The position numbers were made by a program, and so were the translations under genes. A stretch of DNA of 23,241 nucleotides from Condylostoma magnum (Eukaryota; Ciliophora; Heterotrichea; Heterotrichida; Condylostomatidae), in the NCBI GenBank assembly GCA_920105805.1, contig CAKKTI010000260.1, forward strand, positions 7,505 through 30,745, written 5' to 3'. This document shows, in pieces, positions 12,596 through 20,411 of the stretch; the stretch's first letter is position 1, and every line of letters starts with the position of its first letter. The notes under the pieces are model-generated. The model saw only the letters and a list, made by a program, of their open reading frames with translations, was not told the origin of the DNA and ran no database searches.

Positions 12596-13123
12596 ATGGG
12601 CGTATGTTGTAGTAAAGCAGGTCCCAAACGTGTGATATCTACTGTTCCATGTCACTAAGACTTTAAACTACTCAATTAGCCAGTTGAGTACTAACGCCAG
12701 AAGTTCACAGTAAAGGACTGAATAGGATACTTTCAAGGAATTCGAGATCCCTCCGAAGTTCGTGAAAAAATGCCTTAATTTATACCAAATGACATAAGAT
12801 TCCTTAGAAAGAATGACAAAGAATACCTGTAGGTAATAGGAATGAGTAAAAGACCTGATAATAGAGTATAAGAGCTAACAATGCTAGTGGAGTAGGGCAG
12901 AGATCTAGGCATAATAATTTATCTTAGCAATCTTGACAATCTTTTAACAGAACTGAACATAAGGGACTCAAGACTACAATTTATGCATCTTCCTAGGCAA
13001 GGCGCTAGGGCAGCTACTGGATTCCACGAAATAATAGACTGGGCATCGTTACATGCTAATGATTTTTCCACCGAGCTACTCAAAGGACTGTACAATTATA
13101 TTACGAATTACAGCGATATTTAA
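12596..13123 (+). CDS. Small dual-acylated protein, 175 aa
   Basis: The start MGVCCSKAG has Gly2 and Cys4/Cys5, a strong myristoylation plus palmitoylation signal, so plasma or ciliary membrane attachment is likely. The rest is a compact, mixed-composition globular protein (WIGYFQGIRDPSEVREKMPQ, LGIIIYLSNLDNLLTEL, GFHEIIDWASLHANDF). I do not recognise the family. Sense UAR/UGA codons stop about 60 codons before TAA 13121-13123 and CAA is used instead, so this TAA is taken as the stop. The convergent FAM227 stop lies three bases further on. If UAA could not terminate, the frame would run to TGA 13172 inside the opposite gene. Confidence 0.78.
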
Positions 13124-13126
13124 ATG

Positions 13127-14257
13127 CTAAATATTATAAACCTTGTCTTTCTGCTGTATATATTTGTCCATTGATATCAATTTATTCGCGTACTCATGTG
13201 GGTCTTCGCTCATAATTTTCTCAGTGTATTTCTTCAGTCTTCGAGCGTGCAGTATATATGCGTCGTGATTTTTCTAGATTTTTTAGTCTATTGCCTCGCT
13301 GAAGTCATTATACTCATTTTCACGCTTTATTGCTCTTTCCTCAGCTTGCATTGCTAATTTACGGTAGTTTTAGAACTTCTTATCTACCTCTTCCTCTTTC
13401 TGCAAATTTCTGAGTGTAAATCGCATGTTTCAAGGTCGAATGGCATTTAAGGCTTCGTATTTTCGTAGATGTAAATAGCGATTGATCAGAGTGCTGTAAC
13501 GAATATCGAATGATTTTCTGCTAATGTCCTATCTCAACTTCAGTGTAGGAAGCTTTTGAGTTTTTGATTTTTCTAAAGCTTGGGATTTTGATCTCTCCAG
13601 TACATTTCCAGCTCCTAAGTCTAAAATCCAATTTTTGAAGCCATTGTTCCTTACTGTTATACCTGTTATTTATTTACTTATCAGTTCATATAGGGAATGC
13701 TTGAATTAATCGCTGTTTAGCTCAGAGCGAGATTTGGGATATGCGAAAAACATTGAATAAAAGATAGCCTAGGCCAAACAATCATAAAAGGGTCCAAAAA
13801 ATATCTCTTTATGCTGTTTTTAAATTTTCACGAAAAGTTGTACATAATTATAAGAAATTCTATTCGATATTTCCTATTCAATCGATTTAAAAGCATTTGG
13901 ACTAGTTTTCTGCTTATCTAACTTTATTATTGATAGTCAGAAGAAATCCGAGATGATATATAAGCATTCATCGCTTTAGAAATATGATTTCCACATATTT
14001 GCAAGTTCTCTATTTTAGAATCTAGGATGAACTATTCGTAAGGTGTTGAATATGTTTCCTATAACTCTGGGTAAATTTGCACTTTCTGGAAGAGGAGTAC
14101 AGTTACCATAAGTCATTTACGGAATCACTGCTTAGCCTATTTTAAATACTTGCGATGTTCTGTCTGCTATCAGTTGGTTGTTAACCTCGTTTTCTTGTAT
14201 ATTGCCCTAATTATGAGACGTTTTCCTAAATGGAGAGTATGGTAGGGATTACGACAT
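13127..14257 (-). CDS. FAM227-like (FWWh domain) ciliary protein, 376 aa
   Basis: FAM227 proteins carry a conserved domain named after its Phe-Trp-Trp motif and are linked to cilia and flagella. Here the block is YIISDFFWLSIIKL, whose Trp is TGA (13939-13937). It is followed by NRISYNYVQLFVKI, KEIFFGPFYDCLAQAIFYSM, FFAYPKSRSELN and HSLYELISKQITGI, in the family order. The C-terminal half is a charged, probably coiled-coil region (KKFQNYRKLAMQAEERAIKR). Trp of AIRPWNMRF is also TGA. Length is close to the shorter animal members. The last 45 codons lack UAR/UGA (CAG is used) before TAG 13129-13127. It is one of two or three ciliary-type genes in 13-17 kb; function is inferred from the family only. 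Confidence 0.88.
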
Positions 14258-14409
14258 TTTAAACTTTTCTAAATTAGAAAAAGGTGTATTTAAGATGTTT
14301 GTTATTCAATTGTTTTAAAGGAGGATTTATTATTAGGATTTTTTCTTTATAATTATAATAAACTACTATCAACTATTAGCTTTATTAGTAATCATTTTTA
14401 TTCTAAAAT
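14258..14409. promoter_or_regulatory. 152-bp divergent promoter region
   Basis: This AT-rich spacer separates the FAM227-like start (minus) from the TPR-protein start (plus). T- and A-rich runs are present but no specific site could be defined. Confidence 0.4.
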
Positions 14410-15444
14410 ATGTTAAACTAGTTACGAATTCACTAAAGCCTTAAAACTTTAAGAACTAAGAGAATGAGGTCAATAAGCCCTCTAAAAACCTAAGCTGAAG
14501 AAAATACTGCGAATATAAGATACAATCGTCATTTTATTAAAAGAAGTGTCCAAGGCCCAGTCAGAATGGAAATTCCAGACTATTTCAATACAGCTAAAAG
14601 GTATGCATCATAACCCAGATCACCATGATCATAGAACTCCTTATCACAAAGCTAACTACTCAATATTCCAAGAGACTAAAAGGTTATTACCCAGAGAAGA
14701 ATTACAGACTATAGAATCTTAGCAGATGCAAGCAAAAGAGCTGGGAAAACCAAAGACGAGGGCCGTGCTTATTACAATTTAGCTGTTTTGCATGATAATC
14801 TTAATAGCTTTGAATAAGCTTTACATTATTATTAGAAGTTTTTATAATCATGTAGACTTTTAGGAGATTCAAATGGATAATATTTAGCTTATAATTGTAT
14901 CGGAGTCAACTTGCATTTACTTGGAAGGTTTGATCAAGCAGTAAAGTTTTATAAAAAGTAGCTTGAGAGTTAGGATGTTTAAAACAAGTTTATAAGTGCA
15001 CTTAATCTAAGTATAGTATATATACAGCTGGGATAACAGCTAAAGTATATTAAATATAGCAAAATGTCTGTTGAAATGGCTAATTCAATGAAAACCCGTG
15101 AAAATTAGACTTAAGCTATACAAACATTAAGAGAAATTAATGTTAAATTAGATAATAAACAAATATAACCTATTGATTAGTTTGTTTAAGCATATATTGA
15201 GCAAGGAATATAGTAAAACTCACCTTAGGTTTTTCAGCGAATTGGAAATGATTGTTTGTGCTCAGGAGACTATGAAAATAGTTTACTAAACTATAAAAGA
15301 GCTATAAAACTGGCTGAATAATAGGGAGATAGATAGAATATATAAAAGGTTAAGTGTTCTATGGGAATTGCAAGTGCAAATTTAAGATACAAAGAACTCA
15401 TGACTAAAATTAGAGAAAACATAAATATTAATAGAAAGTTTTAG
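14410..15444 (+). CDS. TPR-repeat protein, 344 aa
   Basis: After about 100 polar, basic residues the protein has helical tetratricopeptide-type repeats: GRAYYNLAVLHDNLNSFEQA, LAYNCIGVNLHLLGRFDQAV, ALNLSIVYIQLG, a gap, and VFQRIGNDCLCSGDYENSLL with YKRAIKLAEQQGD. These show the TPR pattern of small-Ala/Gly at fixed positions and W/Y/F-x2-L/I starts, so it is a protein-binding scaffold. Neighbouring ciliary genes make an axonemal TPR protein (for example TTC29-like) possible, but I cannot assign the orthologue. Thirty-two codons free of UAR/UGA precede TAG 15442-15444, taken as the stop. The next gene starts 24 bp later in the same frame, so a single fused protein cannot be excluded. Confidence 0.8.
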
Positions 15445-15468
15445 ATCCATTTTACATTCGTTAAATAA

Positions 15469-15933
15469 ATGTAGCTTTTAATTCAATTAGTATTTTTAGC
15501 CTATTCTTCACCACAATGTGATCTCTGTTTTTTCCTGTATTAGAATAACTTTGATACTGATTATTTGTTATCTTAGAATTATTTCAAGGGAGATGTATTC
15601 TGTGAGTAACATATAAAAAACTTAGCCTATTAATACAGATAAATAATAAGTTAATTCAATCCTTGTCCAAAAGAATTTTTAAGTTCCGAATGTGTTAAGT
15701 CAGGTTAGAAGCTTTGTAGTAAGCTGACAGAAGATAATTGCTATTAAGGAACTGTTAAACCTTTACTAATAAATAATTATTCAAACTATTACTGTTCATA
15801 AGATTATATGCCAAACTATTATGAAACAAATGATATAGTAAGAAAATTAAAAACAGATTTAAGTGATATGAAAATAAAGTATTCAAATATAATAGAGAGA
15901 ATTGATGCCCTACAGAACAATTTGATTTTTTAG
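15469..15933 (+). CDS. Small Cys-rich secreted-type protein, 154 aa
   Basis: The start MQLLIQLVFLAYSSPQCDLC looks like a short signal peptide. About ten cysteines follow, including CDLCF, VFCEQH, NPCP, SECVKSGQKLC, DNCYQG and YYCSQD. The protein ends in a helical stretch (SDMKIKYSNIIERIDALQ). The Cys pattern suggests a disulfide-bonded secreted or cell-surface protein; CDLC plus FCEQH could instead be a zinc-binding fragment if the frame were part of the upstream TPR protein. The family is not recognised. The start was chosen at the first Met after the TAG at 15442. Gln near the end is CAG and TAG 15931-15933 is taken as the stop. Confidence 0.6.
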
Positions 15934-16050
15934 CATGTTAAATTAATTTCTTAATTATGTCTTATTTTAATCACTTTTCACTAAGATTAAATCATACACA
16001 ATTACATAGTCCGTAGCCTACTTATTATCCTCTCCATCTTTCAGTTATAA
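15934..16050. promoter_or_regulatory. 117-bp intergenic, upstream of CFAP20
   Basis: This AT-rich spacer contains TTATAA directly before the CFAP20 ATG. It lies between two plus-strand genes and presumably contains the CFAP20 promoter. Confidence 0.45.
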
Positions 16051-16623
16051 ATGTTTTAAAACACTTATTAGTCGGGATTTTTATCAATACTATACTCCAT
16101 TGGGAGTAAGCCACTATAGATTTGGGACAAAAGTGTTAGAAATGGGCACATTAAACGCATAACGGATCAAGATATTTAATCATCTGTTTTAGAAATCATG
16201 GGTACTAATGTAACAACTACCTATATTACATGTCCAGCAGCAGCCAACGAGACCTTAGGAATAAAACTACCTTTCCTAGTAATGATTATTAAAAACCTTA
16301 AGAAATATTTTACTTTTGAGGTTTTAGTACTTGATGACAAAAATTTACGCAGAAGGTTCAGAGCAAGTAATTATCAGTCAACTACAAGAGTCAAACCTTT
16401 TATATGCACTATGCCAATGAGATTGGATGAAGGCTGGAATTAGATTCAATTCAATTTAAGTGATTTTACCAGAAGAGCATATGGAACTAATTATATAGAG
16501 ACACTACGGGTTTAAATTCATGCTAATTGCAGGATTAGAAGAATATATTTCTCCGATAGATTGTATTCAGAAGATGAGCTACCTCCAGAATTCAAGTTAT
16601 TCCTACCCCTCCAGAAATCATAG
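16051..16623 (+). CDS. CFAP20: CFAP20 (BUG22), cilia and flagella associated protein 20, 190 aa
   Basis: CFAP20 is a highly conserved microtubule inner protein of ciliary doublets, also called BUG22, needed for normal ciliary beating. The translation is almost identical to the animal protein over its length: [114 protein letters not shown] and [20 protein letters not shown]. Invariant Gln residues are encoded by TAG 16069, TAG 16117, TAA 16177, TAG 16441 and TAA 16513, which fixes UAR=Gln. The length is close to the human protein (193 aa). The end is TAG-TGA in tandem (16621-16626); the last 35 codons contain no UAR or UGA. Confidence 0.99.
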
Positions 16624-16693
16624 TGAATTAGGTAATAGTTATTTTAAGTTGTGTATAACATTTAAAGAGAGGTGTTATCAATAAAACAATAAT

Positions 16694-17287
16694 TTATAAT
16701 ATGCTTCCTCTGTATCTTCTTAAAACAGCTCCGACTTTGTTTAATTAGAAGTTCCTTTTACGGAAATCAATCCTTGAGGTTTCTATATGTTCTCGCATTT
16801 CTTATCCTCTTTATTTGTAGTAACTATACATATCCAACAACATGTCCTAGTCTTCAATTTCCTAAACCATGTTAATAGTTCAATTCATCTAATTCTTATA
16901 CTGCTTTACAATCTACTTCTCTTCTTGAATTTTCTTTGAGAAATTATTTCTAGTGCTTTTTGATACATTTTTACATAGCGTTACAATCTTATCACACCTT
17001 TTAGACAGTTTTACATACTTTGAAGAGCATATAGTCCTTTTACTATACGGAGGAGATTCTGCACTGGATCTTCGTTTATGAAAACGAGGTATTAGATGAT
17101 TATGTCTTTACTTAATCTTTTGCACTTTGGGAAGTCCAAACATACAAAGTCTCACATACAAATTCTCTCGCTCCCACTTGAAAATATCATCAGCTTAGTT
17201 TTTAGTCTTATATTTCTATTTGATTATATTCCCACTGCCAACTAAATCTGTACTTTTTTATCTATGCACCTTTTATTTAAAACTCAT
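16694..17287 (-). CDS. Basic protein of unknown function, 197 aa
   Basis: Not recognised. The start is MSFKQKVHRQKSTDL. The protein is strongly basic (Lys/Arg-rich) in its first half, with SSAESPPYSKR, a likely phosphorylation or linker segment. The second half is helical, possibly coiled coil (NFSKKIQEEKQIVKQYKNQM, then VQEIEDQDMLLDMYSYYKQR). There is no signal peptide or membrane segment. The start codon lies 16 bp from the divergent membrane-protein start. TAA 16696-16694 is the chosen stop; an in-frame sense TAA occurs about 15 codons earlier. The composition would suit a cytoskeletal or nucleic-acid-associated protein, but there is no firm basis. Confidence 0.65.
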
Positions 17288-17303
17288 AATTTAGACTATA
17301 AAC
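17288..17303. promoter_or_regulatory. 16-bp divergent intergenic spacer
   Basis: This is the whole space between divergent start codons (minus ATG 17287-17285, plus ATG 17304-17306). It contains AATTTA at 17288-17293, like the 19-bp spacer at 1424-1442, and CTATAAAC toward the plus gene. Leaders of at most a few bases, or initiation inside coding sequence, would be needed. Confidence 0.5.
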
Positions 17304-18953
17304 ATGTCAGAAATATCTGGAGAGCTTGGACAAGATATCAATTTTTTCCCATTAACTGCTATACATCTTGGAAAATGACTCAGTACTTGTCATATAGATC
17401 ATTAGTTATTCCTTTATGTTCATGATAGAGATACTCTAGTAGTGCTTTCAGTACACCCCTAAAGTAATGCTTATGGATGATCTCCGTATATTATTCCTCA
17501 TATAAGACAAAGAATCCACAGAAACTTTGGATGAACTTCTCCCTTTGCAAGGCCATTTGAACGTAGGAACTTTAGCAGTACACGGGGAAATTTTGATAGA
17601 ATAATTTCTACTATATAAGGGGATTTTACTGGAGTTACTGCTTTTGAGTTCAAATTAAAAGATCTTTATGGTTTTGATTATATGAATACCCTAATTACAT
17701 ATGGAAGTAGAATTGTCTTTGAACTTAAGGTACTAACTAAGTACTGATTTCCTGATATAGAAACATTTTGTAGGCATTATTTAATTCATCAGTGTAATAT
17801 ATTTCAGTTGTATTATAGGCCTGCTGTATCATAAGATAAAAGCTCTTTTATAACTCGTTAATTATATCCTAAGAATGACTCCATAGATAGGTAACAATGG
17901 GTAATAGATAGTGAGGAAGATAACTCAGATGACGACTCTAATCAATCTAATAAATCATTTCCAGGCTACAAACATAGCTAAGCTGATTATCATTAAAAGA
18001 CCTTAAATAATGAAACTCTTGTAATTTATTTCGATGATCCACTTATTCCCTACTTTGTAAAAGATTTAATAAGACAACCTTATAACAAAGATATACTAAG
18101 AATGTATGAAAGAGGCTTACCGTCTTGATCTGTATTCCTACCTTCATATGGACTTCCTTATAGGTCCTGAATGAGAAAAGTAATGACAGTAATTATTTTT
18201 GTCATAACAATAACTAGTATGTTATTAGGGTTTTACGATTTATATAAAAATATTCCTATACTAAGAGAGTTTCTATTTAACATATTTGGAAATGTCTTTA
18301 TTTACTTTGAAGACGCCGTTGCAATAAGATTATCTTTTCTTCTAGGTTGTCTAATGACTAGATCTTAGGAGTTTTGAGCTGTTCTTTCGTGACTGAAACC
18401 GGTCTTATAAGGTATTTTTGATATTGTAAATATTATCATTTCTCCAATTAAAATATTATACCCAACTTTAAGACCTGCAATAAATGTTGTTTATAACATA
18501 GCATGATTTATTGGGTTTATGCTAATTTAAGTAAAAGATATTATAATATACACTCTTTGAAGCCCATTTGAAATAATATTCGGATCTTTAACAACCTTAA
18601 AAGATATTTCAATAGGAATTTTACACTTTTTTACAGGGTTTTTAGCGTTTTTTAGATCTACATAAAACGTGACTAATTCAGTAAATACGACAGTGAGTAT
18701 GTTTAGCACTATTAAAGAGTTTTGGTAAAATATTTTTAGACATATTTTGAAGGGAATTACATCGATTTATAATTTTACTGTATATTCATCTGTAAATCTT
18801 TATAAGTATAAAGACTCAACTTGGCTATCTATTGAACAATACTATCATGAAAACTCAGCCCTAATACGCAGACGATTGTATTAAGTATTAGGAATAAGCA
18901 TAACTTTTATTCTTATTAGAATAGCACTGGCTAAAATGGATAAAAGTTTGTAG
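17304..18953 (+). CDS. Multi-pass membrane protein of unknown family, 549 aa
   Basis: One continuous frame under the altered code. The N-terminal 280 residues are soluble-looking (MSEISGELGQDINFFPLTAI, LFLYVHDRDTLVVLSVHP, ITYGSRIVFELKVLTKYWF) with an acidic Ser/Asn/Asp linker (DSEEDNSDDDSNQSN). A conserved-looking block at about 272-290, GLPSWSVFLPSYGLPYRSWM, precedes several membrane segments (VMTVIIFVITITSMLLGFY, INVVYNIAWFIGFMLIQV, GILHFFTGFLAFF and, near the end, VLGISITFILIRIALA). I think this layout recurs in ciliate membrane proteins but know no name or function. Several Trp are TGA, including W of LPSW. TAG 18951-18953 is the first stop candidate after the last sense UAR; TAG 18966 and TAA 18975 are alternatives. 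It converges on the gene ending at 18990. Confidence 0.78.
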
Positions 18954-18989
18954 AAAGAGGAGCTTTAGAATTCTTAAAAACTATTTAAC

Positions 18990-19715
18990 TTAACTTTTAG
19001 TAGGGAGCTTTTCTAGCTTCATTCTTATTTTTTCAAGAAAGTTTTAAGGAAATTTTGGTTTGAATCTTTTTTCTTATACTTTGCATACTTCTAGTCTTTT
19101 CTAGAAATCTTCTATTTCTTTATCTATTTTTATATTTGATAAATGTTTACTTTTACGCTTTTACCCTCTCATCCTTTTCTTCTTTTTTTATTTCTTATTT
19201 CCATTTATATATGAAACTAGTTGATCTAAGTCATACTTTTATAGTTGCTTTTGTTTTTTATTGCATCTATTGTCATGACATTCTTTATTACAAAGCTTTT
19301 CAGTCGATTTAATTATTTCAAATTTTGGTAGATTATAATTTTGATTAATTCTCTACAAATCTATCTGATCTATTTTCAGTACTATCTTTTGAATTTTTAT
19401 TAGCTCTAATCGATAATCCTTTATTTCACAATACTTATCAAATTTTTAAATTGTCAATATTTCAATATATAATATTTCTACAAAAGATTCCATGTACAGA
19501 AGTATTGTATTTCAATCAAATTGCTTATAGAATTATACAAGGCTTTTCATTTGTTTTAAGCAATCATATAGGGACTCTCAATTATCACATGAACAGAATT
19601 ATGAATCAAATCCTTTAATTTTACTTAATATTTTCTTTGTATATTTAGTAGTAATTAATTAACTAATATCAAACTCATTTGCAATGTCAAAATCTCTACT
19701 GCCCTCGGAAAACAT
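18990..19715 (-). CDS. Lys-rich helical protein of unknown function, 241 aa
   Basis: The start MFSEGSRDFDIANEFDISQ leads into a helical first half (FCSCDNWESLYDCLKQMKSL, ILLYMESFVEILYIEILTIQ). A Cys/His patch follows (LCNKECHDNRCNKK), then a very basic run (NKKQKKKKRMRGQKRKSKH) and a charged end (IDKEIEDFQKRLEVCK). The Lys run is a plausible nuclear or nucleolar signal, and Lys-run plus acidic-helix proteins of this shape are frequent in ciliates. No named family. The frame was chosen over the opposite strand because the plus strand here is T-rich and reads as an implausible Phe/Leu/Tyr polymer. TAA 18992-18990 is taken as the stop. Confidence 0.7.
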
Positions 19716-19869
19716 ATAGATTTTCTACTTTCATGAATTTGCCTACATATTTAATTATCTGTATTAAACTCAAAAATACTTAGATGTCTGCGTTTTCTTG
19801 CCATGTTCTAAGTAAGGAATCCTTAAATACAGCTTTACGCTAAATTTATCATACTTTTATGTAAAACTT
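19716..19869. promoter_or_regulatory. 154-bp divergent intergenic region
   Basis: This AT-rich spacer lies between the Lys-rich gene (minus) and the probable small gene starting at 19870 (plus). No specific element is recognised. Confidence 0.35.
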
Positions 19870-20231
19870 ATGTCATGTGCTTAAATAGAAGACATCAAAT
19901 ATTGAGAATAAGAACTATGATACAGCAATATTAAAGAGAACTATAAATTGAAAGAATAAGCTAGGGAATAATTTCAAACAAATAAAAACTTCCCAATAAG
20001 CAAAGAAGTCTTTTCTTGCAGGAAATAAAGAATAAATTTTAATGTATGAAGGAACTATATATTACTTCTCATGATAGACTTAATTTCTGTAGCTTAAAGC
20101 CAATATAGTAAGGTAATTCAGATATTAAATAGTTAGACAGATAGAATAATATTTTTTTAAAAGAGTAGATGAAATTATAAAAACCTAAAAGGAAGAGCAG
20201 TAGTAATAAATTGTATTTTAAGACGCATTAA
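19870..20231 (+). CDS. Probable small gene with a 14-nt intron, about 115 aa
   Basis: The frame from ATG 19870 reads MSCAQIEDIKYWEQELWYSN and continues as a charged helical sequence (NYKLKEQAREQFQTNKNFPI) up to 20007, where its quality drops. Removing GT...AG at 20008-20021 (14 nt) connects it in phase to EIKNKFQCMKELYITSHDRL, then a polar tail ending in a basic KLQKPKRKSSSNK. Heterotrich ciliates use introns of about 15-16 nt, so this is plausible but unproven. TAA 20229-20231 is the first likely stop; TAA 20259 is an alternative. The protein family is not recognised. The flanking spacers (154 and 180 bp) are of normal size for this window, which supports a gene here. Confidence 0.45.
20008..20021 (+). 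other. Candidate 14-nt spliceosomal intron
   Basis: GTCTTTTCTTGCAG starts at a codon boundary, has GT and a pyrimidine tract before CAG, and its removal joins two protein-like frames. At 14 nt it would be at the extreme lower limit of known introns. Confidence 0.4.
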
Positions 20232-20411
20232 ATCTGGGTAAAATACTTTACCAATTTTTAACCTAATACACAATTAAATAGTTAATGTTCCAACTTATAG
20301 CTAGCATAAATAGGTTTAAAGCTAAGATAGCAACCCTTACAGTGAAATGAAAGTAGTATTATTTAGTTGATTAATTATACATTCAAATAAAAACACATTT
20401 TCTTTACTAAA
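20232..20411. promoter_or_regulatory. 180-bp intergenic, upstream of the channel-cyclase
   Basis: This AT-rich spacer ends in CTTTACTAAA directly before the cyclase ATG. No defined element is visible. Confidence 0.35.

Noticed and set aside
16198-16443. Short standard-code gene of 81 aa
   Set aside because: It is only the middle part of CFAP20 between two UAR codons; the true gene is 16051-16623.
17290-17556. Minus-strand frame starting MALQREKFIQSFCGFF
   Set aside because: It is antisense to the membrane-protein gene, which has the better composition and UGA=Trp pattern. With no dedicated stop codon, antisense frames are always open.
18978-19860. Plus-strand Phe/Leu/Tyr-rich frame that continues the membrane protein in phase
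   Set aside because: The T-rich plus strand is the complement of a Lys/Glu/Gln-rich minus-strand gene with an ATG, a coherent domain layout and a stop. The hydrophobic reading is a shadow.
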